Assembly: GCA_022843945.1 (NCBI GenBank) | Contig: JALHMR010000017.1 | Span: 47,651 to 111,650, forward strand | Origin: Rhodospirillaceae bacterium | GTDB taxonomy: Bacteria; Pseudomonadota; Alphaproteobacteria; CACIAM-22H2 | Direction: 5' to 3' | DNA: 64,000 nt | In this document: piece by piece, positions 32,489 to 43,973 of the stretch | How the letters are laid out: every line of letters starts with the position of its first letter | How positions within the stretch are numbered: position 1 is the first letter of the stretch | The notes under the pieces: model-generated | What the model was told of the DNA's origin: nothing | Seen by the model: only the letters and a program-made list of their open reading frames with translations | The model's database searches: none | Translations under genes and position numbers: made by a program

Positions 32489-33542
32489 GGCCGGTCCCGG
32501 TTGTCGGCGCCGGCATCGGCGTGTTGGTGATGGCGACGAGGCGATCGAGGGCGGCCTTGGCCTTGCCGCTGTCGATCGAGGTCGCGGCCAGGGCGGCGCC
32601 CTCGCGCAGGTCCTTGGCCTTGCCGGCGACGACCAGGGCTGCCCCGGCGTTGAGCCGCACGATGTCGCGGAAGGCCGAGGGCTTGCCGCCGAGCAGCTCG
32701 AGCACGGCCTGGGCGTTCTCCTGCGGCGTGCCGCCCTTGAGATCGGCGATATTGGCGCGCGGCAGGCCGGCATCCTCGGGCTTGATCTCGAAGGTCCTGA
32801 CCGCGCCGTCCTTGTAGGCGGCGACGAAGGTCGGGCCGGTGGTGGTGATCTCGTCGAGCCCGTCGGAGCCGTGCACCACCCAGGCCTGCTCGGCACCGAG
32901 ATTACCCAGGGTGCGGGCCATCGGCTCGATCCACCTTTTGGCGAAGACGCCGACCAGCAGGCGCTTGACCCCGGCCGGGTTCGACAGCGGCCCGAGGATG
33001 TTGAAGATGGTGCGCGTGCCAAGCTCGACGCGCGTGCCGCCGACATGGCGCATGGCGCTGTGATGGCGCGGCGCCATCAGGAAGCCGACGCCAGCCTCGG
33101 CGATGGCGCGCTCCACCAGCTTCATGTCGCAGTCGAGATTGAGCCCCAGGGCCGAGAGCACGTCGGCGGCGCCCGACTTGGAGGAGAAGGCGCGGTTGCC
33201 GTGCTTGGCGACTGGTACGCCGGCCCCGGCCACGACCAGCGCCGAGGCGGTGGAGACGTTCCAGGTGCCGACCCCATCGCCGCCGGTGCCCACCACGTCG
33301 ATGGCGTTGGCTGGCGCCTTCACGCCCGTCACCTTGGCGCGCATGGTGCGGGCGGCGCCGGTGATCTCCTCGACGGTCTCGCCGCGCACGCGCAGCGCCA
33401 TGAGGAAGGCGCCCATCTGGGCGGGCGTGGCGTTGCCGCTCATCATGATGTCGAAGCCGAGCTGGGCCTGCTCCTCGGTCAGCGAGCGGCCCTCGGCGGC
33501 AATGGCGATCAACGCCTTGAGCTGGGTCATATCGGCGGTCAT
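32481..33542 (-). CDS. trpD: Anthranilate phosphoribosyltransferase
   Basis: The 353-residue enzyme transfers phosphoribose to anthranilate. [27 protein letters not shown] and [11 protein letters not shown] are diagnostic. The ATG at 33542 gives the usual N-terminus ([18 protein letters not shown]). It is monofunctional. Upstream there is no trpG or trpE, which commonly precede trpD in this lineage; instead a lipoprotein gene follows after a 190-bp gap. Confidence 0.97.
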   Translation of the reverse strand: MTADMTQLKALIAIAAEGRSLTEEQAQLGFDIMMSGNATPAQMGAFLMALRVRGETVEEITGAARTMRAKVTGVKAPANAIDVVGTGGDGVGTWNVSTASALVVAGAGVPVAKHGNRAFSSKSGAADVLSALGLNLDCDMKLVERAIAEAGVGFLMAPRHHSAMRHVGGTRVELGTRTIFNILGPLSNPAGVKRLLVGVFAKRWIEPMARTLGNLGAEQAWVVHGSDGLDEITTTGPTFVAAYKDGAVRTFEIKPEDAGLPRANIADLKGGTPQENAQAVLELLGGKPSAFRDIVRLNAGAALVVAGKAKDLREGAALAATSIDSGKAKAALDRLVAITNTPMPAPTTGTGHD

Positions 33543-33732
33543 GGAAATCGTCTCGTTCGCGCGTTCGGCAGAGGGGTTGGAGCGCCGCGCGGACGCGGCA
33601 AGGCCGGCGCAAGGCCGGTCAGGCGAGGCGCCGCCATCGAAACTCAAGCGCGAGGATACCCTGTCCCATGCCGAAACCCGCCCGTTTCTCGGACCTAGAG
33701 AGGCCTACACCTATCGGACCCACCCGCGCCAA

Positions 33733-34161
33733 TCAAGAGTTTGCGGCGCGGAACAGACGGACGGTGTAGCGGCAGCGCGGGCCCCTGGCCTCGCCGAGGA
33801 AAGACTCGCGGGTGACGAAGGCGCCGCGGATGTTGGTGTCGCGACCGCTCGGGCGGGCGAAGGCGTTGAGCGAGCCGTCATATTCGATGAAGGTCTTGAA
33901 GACGCTGGGCGGCGCGTGCGGCGTCTTCTCGTCGACCATCGATCCTTCGACCGAGCCCTGGGCGACCTTCATGCTCCACTGGTAGACGCGCGGGCAGGTC
34001 TCCTCGCCAAAGCTCATGCGGGCCTCGCCCTGGAAGGTGCCGGCCAGGGTCTGGACCTCGCGGGGCGACAGTTTGGACTCGTAGACCAGCCGGGGATCGC
34101 ACCCCGAGACCGCCAGGGCGGCGAGCAGGGCAAGGGCGGCAGAGGCAAAAGGGCCTGTCAT
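33733..34161 (-). CDS. Small lipoprotein, function unknown
   Basis: The 142-residue protein has a signal peptide with lipobox VSGC around residues 18-21 and a mature domain of about 120 residues containing two further Cys (ETC, RC) that might pair. Recognisable stretches are SPREVQTLAGTFQGEARMSFG and SVFKTFIEYDGSLNAFARP. I do not recognise the family. It is divergent from the histidine kinase gene across 114 bp and lies ahead of trpD on the same strand. Confidence 0.7.
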   Translation of the reverse strand: MTGPFASAALALLAALAVSGCDPRLVYESKLSPREVQTLAGTFQGEARMSFGEETCPRVYQWSMKVAQGSVEGSMVDEKTPHAPPSVFKTFIEYDGSLNAFARPSGRDTNIRGAFVTRESFLGEARGPRCRYTVRLFRAANS

Positions 34162-34275
34162 GGCGCCTCTTTAGCACGACAACGCCTCTTTGGGGACAGC
34201 CCGCCGACGGGCGGGACAGCGGTACTGCCGGGCGTTAGACTTCGAACAGAGGGGGGTCACCCACTGGAGCCATCG

Positions 34276-35685
34276 ATGGTTCAGGGGACCGAGGGCGATG
34301 AGCCCGGCGCCGACAGCGCCGGAGACCTGACACAGCGCCTGCTGGCCGAGCAGGTCCGGCTGCTGTTTCGCTCGCCCGTTGCCCTGATCGTCAACCTGGT
34401 CAACGGCGCGATCGTCGCCGCGGTCCTCTGGCCGGCGCTTGACCGCTCCTGGGTCGCTCTCTGGGCCGTCGCCCTGGCCGCGACGATCGTCCTGCGGCTG
34501 CTGCTGCGGCGCTCCTATGCCGCCTCGGCCCCGGACGAGGCGCGCCGTTGGGGGCGCCTGCATGCGGCCGGCGCGGCCGCGACCGGCTTCCTGTGGGGCT
34601 TGCTGGCGGTCGTCATCGTCATGGTGCCGTCGCCGGCCTATCACATGTTCGTGGGCCTGACCGTGGCCGGCATGGCCGCTGGCGCCGCGGCGGCTCTCGC
34701 CTTCCACCTGCCGTCATTCTTCGCCTTCATCCTGCCCAGCCTCTTGCCGATGACGGCGGCGTTCCTCGCGCAAGGCGAACTGCCCTATATCGGCCTGGGG
34801 GCCATGGGGGTGGTTTTCATCGTGGCGCTGACCGGTCTGGCGCGGAGCTTCAACGGCGCGCTCACCGAGACCCTGCGCCTGCGCTTCCTCAACACCGACA
34901 TGGCGCGCGAGCTGAGCGAAGCGCAGGCCATCGCCGAAGCCGCGCGCGGATCGAGCGCCGACATCCTCGCCCATCTCAGCCATGAGCTGCGCACGCCGCT
35001 CAACGCCATCGCCGGATTTGCCGAGATCATGCGGAACCGGTTGTTCGGGCCGCTCGGTGACAGCAAATACAATGATTACGTCAAGGATATCGCCGACAGC
35101 GCCCATCATCTGATCAAGGTGGTGGACGAGATCCTGCGTTTCTCCAAGGGGCATACCGGCAAGCTCGTTCTCGATGAAGGGGTCGTCGACCCGCGCGCCG
35201 AGCTGGAAAGCTGTCTCAGCATGGTCTCGGGCCCGGCGCACGACGCCGGCGTCACCCTGACGCGCGAGATTCCGCCGCATCTGCCGGCCTTGCGGGCGGA
35301 TGCGGTCAAGCTTCGTCAGATCCTGGTCAACCTGCTGTCCAACGCGATCAAGTTCACGCCGGTCGGCGGGCTGGTCACCGCGCGGGTGATCTTCGGGGGC
35401 GGTGCGATGACCTTCGTCATCGCCGATACCGGCATCGGCATGAAGCCCGAGGATCTGCCGCGCGTCCTGCTGCCTTATGTGCAGGTGGAGAATGTCCTGA
35501 CCCGGACCCGCACCGGTCTCGGGCTAGGCCTGCCGCTGGCCAAGCGGCTCACCGAGCTGCATGGCGGGACGCTGACCATCCAATCCGCGGTCGGGGCGGG
35601 CACCGCCGTATCCGTCTGTCTGCCGGCGTCGCGGACCATCGATCGGGACAGCGGCGGCGGGGGCGAGGCGACTCACATCGCCTGA
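34276..35685 (+). CDS. Membrane-bound sensor histidine kinase
   Basis: The 469-residue kinase starts at an ATG with GGAG 7 nt upstream. Residues about 30-190 hold five or six transmembrane helices with no large periplasmic loop, suggesting sensing within the membrane. The HisKA motif AHLSHELRTPLNAIAGF contains phospho-acceptor His236, followed by the N box (LLSNAIKF), G1 (ADTGIGM) and G2 (TGLGLGLPLAKRL). No response regulator is adjacent, so the partner is elsewhere. Core motifs resemble the PleC/DivJ-type alphaproteobacterial kinases. The CHAT gene begins 135 bp downstream on the same strand. Confidence 0.9.
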   Translation: MVQGTEGDEPGADSAGDLTQRLLAEQVRLLFRSPVALIVNLVNGAIVAAVLWPALDRSWVALWAVALAATIVLRLLLRRSYAASAPDEARRWGRLHAAGAAATGFLWGLLAVVIVMVPSPAYHMFVGLTVAGMAAGAAAALAFHLPSFFAFILPSLLPMTAAFLAQGELPYIGLGAMGVVFIVALTGLARSFNGALTETLRLRFLNTDMARELSEAQAIAEAARGSSADILAHLSHELRTPLNAIAGFAEIMRNRLFGPLGDSKYNDYVKDIADSAHHLIKVVDEILRFSKGHTGKLVLDEGVVDPRAELESCLSMVSGPAHDAGVTLTREIPPHLPALRADAVKLRQILVNLLSNAIKFTPVGGLVTARVIFGGGAMTFVIADTGIGMKPEDLPRVLLPYVQVENVLTRTRTGLGLGLPLAKRLTELHGGTLTIQSAVGAGTAVSVCLPASRTIDRDSGGGGEATHIA

Positions 35686-35699
35686 CGGGGGCCTGACGG

Positions 35700-35774
35700 G
35701 CGTTAACTTCGCTTAACGCGCGCGAGGCCGGCCGTTGCTTCTGCCTGTTGTGTGACGCAAGTCACTACGCAAGT
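35700..35774. promoter_or_regulatory. Cluster of inverted and direct repeats upstream of the CHAT gene
   Basis: Three elements lie in the 135-bp gap: an inverted repeat GCGTTAA-N6-TTAACGC (35700-35719), a dyad GTGAC-GCAA-GTCAC (35752-35765), and a direct repeat ACGCAAGT at 35755-35762 and 35767-35774 with a 12-bp period. The first could end the kinase transcript (no T-run) or bind a regulator; the others sit at a promoter-like distance from the CHAT start. Confidence 0.45.
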
Positions 35775-35820
35775 ATACTGGGGATGGTAACCATGACGTC
35801 CTATCGTGGGAGGGGAAACC

Positions 35821-38800
35821 ATGGCTGTCGGTTCTTGGGGACGAATGAAGGCGGTGGCGCTGACGAGCGCCTTCCTGGCGATCTCGGGCTGCCAGCCCGA
35901 CAACAAGCCGGCCGTTTCCCTGGAGCAGGCCAAGCAGATCACCGCCCAGTTCCAGGGCCAGGGCTTCACCCCGCCGCCGCGTACCATCGCCGATATCACA
36001 GCGATCCTCGACCAGCAGAAGCCCGACCCGGCCAAGGCCGAGGCGGCGCGCAAGGCCGCCGATGCTGAGCTGCCGGCCGGGGCCTCGCCTATCGAGCTGG
36101 CCGAGTTCTATCTGCAGCGCGGGTTGGCGGCCGGAGAGGTCGGACGCACGCAGCAACGCGTCGCGGACCTCAAGGAGGCCTGGGTCAAGGCGCGCGAGGC
36201 CAGGCTCAATCATTCGCGGACGATGACGATCCTCCAGCAATATGCCTTCGCTGAAGCCTTCGCGGGCAATATCAAGACCTCCCGCGATCTTCATATGGAA
36301 CGTGTCCGCATCCAGAATTCGACCGATCAGGCGCGCGGCTGGTATTTCAGCATCTACCAGAACCTTGGCACGATGCAGGCGCGTCTTGGCGACCTCACGG
36401 GCGCCCAGGCATCGCAGACGGCTATGGAGCGGGTGCTGCAGGAGTCGTCGGGATGGCGGAACATTCTTCCGCACATGCGAGACAATTGGCAGGCGCTCGT
36501 GCTTCACACCCGCGGCGCCATCGCGCTGGAGAGCGGACGGTATGCCGAGGCGGAACGGCTCAGCCGCGAGGCGTTCAACATCGTGGCGACCAGGCTTGCG
36601 CCCAATGAAGTCCAGCTCGCATCGCAAGGCGGGCCGCCGCCGGGCGTGCACTCGAACTATCGGGATGTCCTGCGCGGCGAAGTCGCCAGGACTTTGTTGC
36701 GGCAGGGTCGACTGGTCGAGGCGGAAGCCGAGGTTCGCGCCTCGCTCTTGAGCCGCTTGCAGCGGCGGGGCCGCGACGCGCCGGAGACCGCACAGGACAT
36801 TCTTCTGCTGGCCGCGGTGATCTACGAGCAGGGGCGCTATGCGGAGGCGGAGAAGCTGGCGACCGCGTCGCTCGAGATATTCCGGAACCTCGGCGCGGAT
36901 GAGAAGGCCTATAGCCTCGCCAATGCCCGCGGCTGGATCGCCCGGGCCCAGGGAGCCCAGGGGAAGCTCGATGCCCAGCGGGCGACCTTCGAAACCCTGG
37001 AGCGCGCCATCGGCGACGACGCCGAGATGCGCCGCCTGTATCTGGATCGCAACATCAGCTATGCCATGGCGCTCTTACGCAGCGGCCGCTTTGACGATGC
37101 ACAACGCATCGTGACGACGGCGCTGAGCGACAGCACCAAAAATCTCGGCGAGCGCCACTACAATACGGCGCAGAACCGCGGCTGGCTCGGCGTGGTCATG
37201 GCGCGCCGCGGCGATCAGGCGGGAGCCCTGGCCGCATTCCAGGCCGCCGTGCCCATCCTGCTGTCGCCCTCCCGCCAGGTGGACGACGAGGACAGCGGCA
37301 GCGGCGCGCAGCGCGACCGACAGCTTCAGATCATCGTCGAATCCTACCTCGGCGCGCTGGCCGCGACGCAGGGCAATGGTGCGGCGGATGAGGCGTTCCG
37401 TCTGGCCGATGCCATCCGTGGCCAGTCGGTGCAGCGTGCTCTCGCGGCCTCGTCGGCGCGCGCGGCGGCGAGCGATCCGGCGCTGGCCGATCTGGTTCGC
37501 CAGGAGCAGGACGCGCAGAAGCAGGCGGCAGCGCTGCAGGGCCTGCTGACCTACACGCTGTCCACGCCTGCCGATCAACAGGATCCCGACGCGCTGCGTA
37601 GTCTGCGCACGCAGATCGACACGTTGCGCGGCGCCCGGGCCAAGGTGCGCGAGGAAATCGAGCGGCGGTTCCCGGACTATGTGAACCTGATCGACCCGCG
37701 CCCCGCCACCGTGGAGCAGGCGCGCCAGAATCTGCGGCCGGGCGAGGCGCTGATCGCGACCTATGTCGGCGAGGATAAAACCTTCGTCTGGGCCGTTCCC
37801 CAGTCGGGTCCCGTGGCCTTCGCCGCGGCGGATATGCGCAAGGCGGAGATCGGCCGCATGGTGAGCGACCTGCGCAAGGCGCTCGACCCCAACGCGACAA
37901 CGCTGGGCGATATCCCGGCCTTCGACGTCGGGCTGGCCAACAAGCTGTACGCCACCCTGCTGCAGCCGGTCGAAGGTGGCTGGAAGCAGGCGAAGAGCTT
38001 GCTGGTGGTGCCGCACGGCACGCTCGGCCAGCTACCCTTCTCGGTGCTGGTGACCGCGCCGGCCCAGCTCCAGCCGGATCGCGAAGGTCAGGCGCTGTTC
38101 ACCAGCTACAAGAGCGTGCCGTTCCTGGCCAAGACCGCCGCGATCACGCAACTCCCGTCCGTGGCATCGCTGGGAAGTCTTCGCGCCTTGCCGCCGCCGC
38201 GCGGCGAGCGCCAGGCCTTCATCGGCTTCGGCGATCCCTGGTTCAGCGCGGACCAGGCCTCCGAAGCGGCGCGCGAGCAGCAGGTGGCGCAGCTCCAGAC
38301 TCGCGGCGCCCGTACGCTGATGCAGACGCGCGGCGTGCCGCTGGTCCGCCGCAACGCCCCAGCCACGCAGAACATCGACAGCGCCGAGCTGGCGCAGCTG
38401 CCGCGCCTGCCGGATACGGCGGACGAGGTGAAGAGCATCGCCGCGGCGCTGAACGCCGATCCCACCAAGGACGTGTTCGTCGGGCGCGACGCCAACGAGC
38501 GGCGCGTGCGCACAATGGACCTCTCCAACCGCAAGGTGGTGATGTTCGCCACCCACGGGCTGGTGCCCGGCGATCTCAACGGCCTGACCCAGCCGGCGCT
38601 GGCGCTGACCGCGCCCAACGTCGCGGATGTGGATGGCGACGGGCTGCTGACGCTCGACGAAGTGCTGGCGCTCAAGCTCAACGCCGACTGGGTCGTGCTC
38701 TCGGCCTGCAACACGGCGACCGGCGACGGGGCCGGGGCGGAGGCCGTGTCCGGTCTCGGCCGCGCCTTCTTCTATGCCGGCACGCGGGCCTTGCTGGTCT

Positions 38801-39042
38801 CGAACTGGCCAGTGGAGACGACCTCGGCGCGCGCGCTGACCACCGACCTGTTCAAGCGCCAGGCGCAGAACGTCGCGCTGACCCGTGCCGAGGCGATGCG
38901 CCAGGCGATGGTTGGCCTGATCGACGGTTCGGGCTATATCGATCCCGACAGCAAGCAGCCGGTGTTCAGCTACGCCCATCCGATCTTCTGGGCCCCGTTC
39001 TCTTTGGTGGGTGACGGCGGCGGCGGGCAGCCGGGAAGCTGA
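35821..39042 (+). CDS. TPR-CHAT domain lipoprotein (caspase-like protease)
   Basis: The 1073-residue protein starts at the ATG after GGGAGGGGAAACC. A signal segment ends in the lipobox ISGC (Cys near residue 24), so it should be a lipoprotein. Residues about 60-560 are helical TPR-like repeats with a long Gln/Ala-rich coiled segment after them (about 540-620). The C-terminal 400 residues are a CHAT domain: the putative dyad is His912 in FATHGLVPGDLNG and Cys963 in LSACNTATGDG, both intact, followed by SGLGRAFFYAGTRALLVSNW. CHAT proteases act in bacterial defence and programmed cleavage systems; a lipidated TPR-CHAT protein would act at the periplasmic face. Substrate is unknown. A secreted protein gene follows 11 bp later. 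Confidence 0.88.
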   Translation: MAVGSWGRMKAVALTSAFLAISGCQPDNKPAVSLEQAKQITAQFQGQGFTPPPRTIADITAILDQQKPDPAKAEAARKAADAELPAGASPIELAEFYLQRGLAAGEVGRTQQRVADLKEAWVKAREARLNHSRTMTILQQYAFAEAFAGNIKTSRDLHMERVRIQNSTDQARGWYFSIYQNLGTMQARLGDLTGAQASQTAMERVLQESSGWRNILPHMRDNWQALVLHTRGAIALESGRYAEAERLSREAFNIVATRLAPNEVQLASQGGPPPGVHSNYRDVLRGEVARTLLRQGRLVEAEAEVRASLLSRLQRRGRDAPETAQDILLLAAVIYEQGRYAEAEKLATASLEIFRNLGADEKAYSLANARGWIARAQGAQGKLDAQRATFETLERAIGDDAEMRRLYLDRNISYAMALLRSGRFDDAQRIVTTALSDSTKNLGERHYNTAQNRGWLGVVMARRGDQAGALAAFQAAVPILLSPSRQVDDEDSGSGAQRDRQLQIIVESYLGALAATQGNGAADEAFRLADAIRGQSVQRALAASSARAAASDPALADLVRQEQDAQKQAAALQGLLTYTLSTPADQQDPDALRSLRTQIDTLRGARAKVREEIERRFPDYVNLIDPRPATVEQARQNLRPGEALIATYVGEDKTFVWAVPQSGPVAFAAADMRKAEIGRMVSDLRKALDPNATTLGDIPAFDVGLANKLYATLLQPVEGGWKQAKSLLVVPHGTLGQLPFSVLVTAPAQLQPDREGQALFTSYKSVPFLAKTAAITQLPSVASLGSLRALPPPRGERQAFIGFGDPWFSADQASEAAREQQVAQLQTRGARTLMQTRGVPLVRRNAPATQNIDSAELAQLPRLPDTADEVKSIAAALNADPTKDVFVGRDANERRVRTMDLSNRKVVMFATHGLVPGDLNGLTQPALALTAPNVADVDGDGLLTLDEVLALKLNADWVVLSACNTATGDGAGAEAVSGLGRAFFYAGTRALLVSNWPVETTSARALTTDLFKRQAQNVALTRAEAMRQAMVGLIDGSGYIDPDSKQPVFSYAHPIFWAPFSLVGDGGGGQPGS

Positions 39043-39053
39043 CGGGAGTAGGG

Positions 39054-39794
39054 ATGACTGGGTTCCGTGTAAGGGCTGGCTTTGCCGCCATCCTGGTTGC
39101 GTTGGGTGTGAGCGGGCCGGCGGCGGCCCAGATGGATGTGGCCTCGGTTGCCGCCCGTGTGAGCGGTCCGTGGTACGGGCGGATCGAAGCGCCGGATCGT
39201 CCGCCGCGCTATCTCGAGATCCTCGATGTCGAGCGGGACGAGCGCGGCAACTACAAGACGCGGGTCGTCTTCGGCTGGGGCGACGGCACGGTCAGCCTGA
39301 CGCCCGCGGACCTCACGGTCGTCGGAACGACCGTGATGCTGTCGCTCGCGCCGGCCACCGGGACCAAGCTGCGGTTGGACTTTGCCTCGAGCACCGAGGG
39401 CCGCGGCATCTACGAAGCCGCCGCTAAACCGTTCCGCCCGATCCGCGTCGAGCGGCTGCAGGATACGACCAAGCATGCCGCGCTGATCGGCGCCTGGCGC
39501 GCGACACGCGGCGAGGAAACGCGCCTCTTCGAGGTGAAGCGCGTCCTGGCGACGGGGAGCGGCTCGGTTCTGGCGGTCGGCCAGCTCGGCTTCGCCGAAA
39601 AGCCCGCCGAGATGCGGCAGCTGGTGGCGTTCGTGCGGGGCGAGCCGGGCAGCGCGCAGCTCCGCTGGACGACGGCGATGACCGCCGTGGATCTGCGGCA
39701 GACGAAAGCCAACGAACTGAGCGGCTTGTTCCGCCGGACCGACGGGCCTCCTGAAAAGGCTGACAAGATCGTTTTCCGGCAGGCGGCGAAGTAG
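39054..39794 (+). CDS. Secreted protein of unknown function, CHAT gene partner
   Basis: The 246-residue precursor has a signal peptide (residues 1-25, cleavage near AAA-Q). The mature part appears to be beta-rich with two related halves: GPWYGRIEAPDRPPRYLEIL...VFGWGDG and LIGAWRATRGEETRLFEVKRV...AVGQLGF. I do not recognise a family. The ATG lies 11 bp after the CHAT stop, so the two are almost certainly in one operon and should both be exported. Confidence 0.75.
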   Translation: MTGFRVRAGFAAILVALGVSGPAAAQMDVASVAARVSGPWYGRIEAPDRPPRYLEILDVERDERGNYKTRVVFGWGDGTVSLTPADLTVVGTTVMLSLAPATGTKLRLDFASSTEGRGIYEAAAKPFRPIRVERLQDTTKHAALIGAWRATRGEETRLFEVKRVLATGSGSVLAVGQLGFAEKPAEMRQLVAFVRGEPGSAQLRWTTAMTAVDLRQTKANELSGLFRRTDGPPEKADKIVFRQAAK

Positions 39795-39858
39795 ACCCGC
39801 TCCAGGGACGTCGAGAATCAGTTTTAAATCAAAGTGTGGTGGGCTCTCCGAAGCATCC

Positions 39859-39889
39859 TTGACCTTCCTAGAACTGGAAGCTCTATCTA
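39859..39889 (+). promoter_or_regulatory. CueR/MerR-type copper-responsive promoter of copA
   Basis: A -35 box TTGACC (39859-39864) and a -10 box TATCTA (39884-39889) are separated by 19 bp, the over-long spacer characteristic of MerR-family promoters. The dyad CTTCC-N7-GGAAG (39864-39880) fills the spacer, close to the CueR operator. The regulator gene cueR is in the downstream operon. The predicted transcription start, about 7 nt after the -10 box, falls at the copA ATG. Confidence 0.85.
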
Positions 39890-39895
39890 GGTGCC

Positions 39896-42324
<2,429 letters not shown>

Positions 42325-42328
<4 letters not shown>

Positions 42329-42729
42329 ATATCGGTCGCGCGGCGGAGGTTTCGGGTGTGACGCCCAAGACCATCCGCTATTACGAGAGCATCGGCCTGA
42401 TCCAGGCGGCGGACCGCCGGGCCAACAACTACCGCGACTATTCCGACACCGACGTCGAGACCCTGCGCTTCATCCAGCGGGCGCGCAGCCTCGGCTTCTC
42501 GGTCAAGGAGATCGGCGAGCTCCTGGCGCTGTGGCGCGACAAGCGCCGCGCCAGCCACGACGTCAAGGAATTCGCCGAGCGCCACATCGTCGAGATCGAT
42601 CGCAAAATGGCCGAGCTTGCCGCCATGCGACGCACACTCGCTAGCCTGAGCCAGCTGTGTCACGGTGATTCACGACCCGAATGTCCGATTCTCGATGACC
42701 TCGCGGGAACGAAAAAAGCGCGCGCCTAG
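42325..42729 (+). CDS. cueR: CueR copper-responsive transcriptional regulator
   Basis: The 134-residue MerR-family protein has the winged-helix N-terminus [26 protein letters not shown], a dimerisation helix and the metal-binding pair Cys112-X7-Cys120 (CHGDSRPEC), the same positions and spacing as in E. coli CueR, which marks a monovalent-metal sensor. It overlaps copA by 4 nt, forming a feedback loop with the promoter at 39859-39889. Confidence 0.95.
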
Positions 42730-43759
42730 GAGCGCGAACCGCGCGCCGCTGTGGCGCGCCGGCATCGCGCTGGCGCTGGTCGCCGCCGCGGGGCTCGCGG
42801 TCGTCGTTGCGCCGCGCGCGCCGACCAAAGTACCCGTCGAGGTGCGCCTGCCGCTGCCGCCGAGCCCCCCGCCGAGGGAGCCGCAGAGAGAACCGCCGAG
42901 GGAGCCGGCGAGTGTGCCGCCGAGCCTGCCGACGATAATCCCGCCGAGCCCAGCCCCGAATTTCGCCCCGGGAGTCCCGCCGAGAGAGCCGCCGAGGGTT
43001 GCAGAAACACCAGTACCGCCGTGGCAGCGCTACGCTGCCACCGCGCCGGCGGCCGACGGGCGGTCCTGGGTGGCCATCGTGATCGACGATCTCGGCCTCG
43101 ACCGCAGACGCTCGGCGCGCACCGTCGCTTTGCCCGGACCGCTGACGCTGGCCTGGCTGCCTTACGCGCCGGACGTGACACGCCAGGCGGCGGCCGCGCG
43201 CACGCACGGCCACGAGATCCTGCTGCACGCGCCGATGCAACCGCAGGGAAAAGAGAATCCCGGGCCCAACGCGCTGACCGTCGACCTGTCGTCCGAGGAA
43301 ATCCGCAAGCGCGTGGCGAACGGCATGGCGCTGCTGCCCGAAGCCGTCGGCCTCAACAACCACATGGGCAGCCGCTTCACCCGCGACGCCGCGGCGATGG
43401 CGCCGGTCGTCGCCGAGCTGAAGGAGCGCGGCCAGCTCTTCCTCGATTCACGCACGGCGCTCAACAGCATCGCCGGCGACGTGGCGAAAGCCGCGGGCGT
43501 GCCGACGGCGCTGCGCGACGTCTTCCTCGACAACGAGCCGATCCCGGTCGCCGTGGCCGAGCGCTTGGCGGAGACCGAGGCCATTGCGCGCAAGCGCGGC
43601 CATGCCATCGCCATCGGCCATCCGCACGACGTCACGCTCGAGGCGCTCGAGCCCTGGCTGCGCAGCCTGTCGGCACGCGGCCTGGTGCTGGCCCCGGTCA
43701 GCGCCATCGTCAAACGCGAGCGCGAACGCGCAGCACTCGCACACGCCAACCCCCGTTGA
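42695..43759 (+). CDS. Divergent polysaccharide deacetylase (YibQ-like)
   Basis: The 354-residue protein starts inside cueR (35-nt overlap) with a basic N-terminus, one transmembrane anchor (about 19-38), a Pro/Glu/Arg-rich linker with repeated PPREP units (about 50-105) and a C-terminal divergent polysaccharide deacetylase domain (Polysacc_deac_2): WVAIVIDDLGLD, LAWLPYAPD, HEILLHAPMQPQG, NNHMGSRFT, FLDSRTA and AIGHPHDVT. The family is linked to envelope polysaccharide turnover but its activity is poorly defined. No strong ribosome site is seen, so coupling to cueR is likely. Its presence in a copper operon is unusual. Confidence 0.85.
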   Translation: MTSRERKKRAPRSANRAPLWRAGIALALVAAAGLAVVVAPRAPTKVPVEVRLPLPPSPPPREPQREPPREPASVPPSLPTIIPPSPAPNFAPGVPPREPPRVAETPVPPWQRYAATAPAADGRSWVAIVIDDLGLDRRRSARTVALPGPLTLAWLPYAPDVTRQAAAARTHGHEILLHAPMQPQGKENPGPNALTVDLSSEEIRKRVANGMALLPEAVGLNNHMGSRFTRDAAAMAPVVAELKERGQLFLDSRTALNSIAGDVAKAAGVPTALRDVFLDNEPIPVAVAERLAETEAIARKRGHAIAIGHPHDVTLEALEPWLRSLSARGLVLAPVSAIVKRERERAALAHANPR

Positions 43760-43769
43760 GGACAGACCG

Positions 43770-43973
43770 ATAGCCCAGCGCTACAGGATAGAAGGCATGA
43801 CCTGCGAGGGCTGCGTGCGCGCCGTGACCCGCGCCATCCAGGCGGCCGCACCGCAGGCGCGCATCACCGTCGATCTCAAGAGCCAGACGGCCGAGCTCGA
43901 CGACGGCGTGCCGGAAGCCATCGTCGCCGCCGCGATCAATGGCTCCGGTTTCAAGTTCCTCGGAAAGGCCTAG
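43770..43973 (+). CDS. Small HMA-domain copper-binding protein (CopZ-like) with non-canonical start
   Basis: The frame encodes a complete heavy-metal-associated domain: RYRIEGMTCEGCVRAVTRAI with the GMTCxxC metal site, then ITVDLKSQTAELDD. No ATG, GTG or TTG lies where the first beta strand needs one; the in-frame ATG at 43797 would remove that strand (RYRIEG). GAGGA at 43758-43762 stands 7 nt before an ATA at 43770, which would give a complete 67-residue domain. The start is therefore provisional: ATA 43770 or ATG 43797. It begins 10 bp after the deacetylase stop and closes the copper operon, probably as a Cu(I) chaperone. Confidence 0.6.
   Translation: MAQRYRIEGMTCEGCVRAVTRAIQAAAPQARITVDLKSQTAELDDGVPEAIVAAAINGSGFKFLGKA

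Noticed and set aside
33103..34275. Upstream extension of the histidine kinase frame back to 33103
   Set aside because: The extension crosses trpD and the lipoprotein gene in antisense and is Arg/Ala-rich; the ATG at 34276 has a ribosome site and starts the membrane domain.
35703..35716. TTAA-N6-TTAA as a CtrA box before the CHAT gene
   Set aside because: Spacing is 6, not the consensus 7, and the sequence is better described as a 7-bp inverted repeat after the kinase stop.
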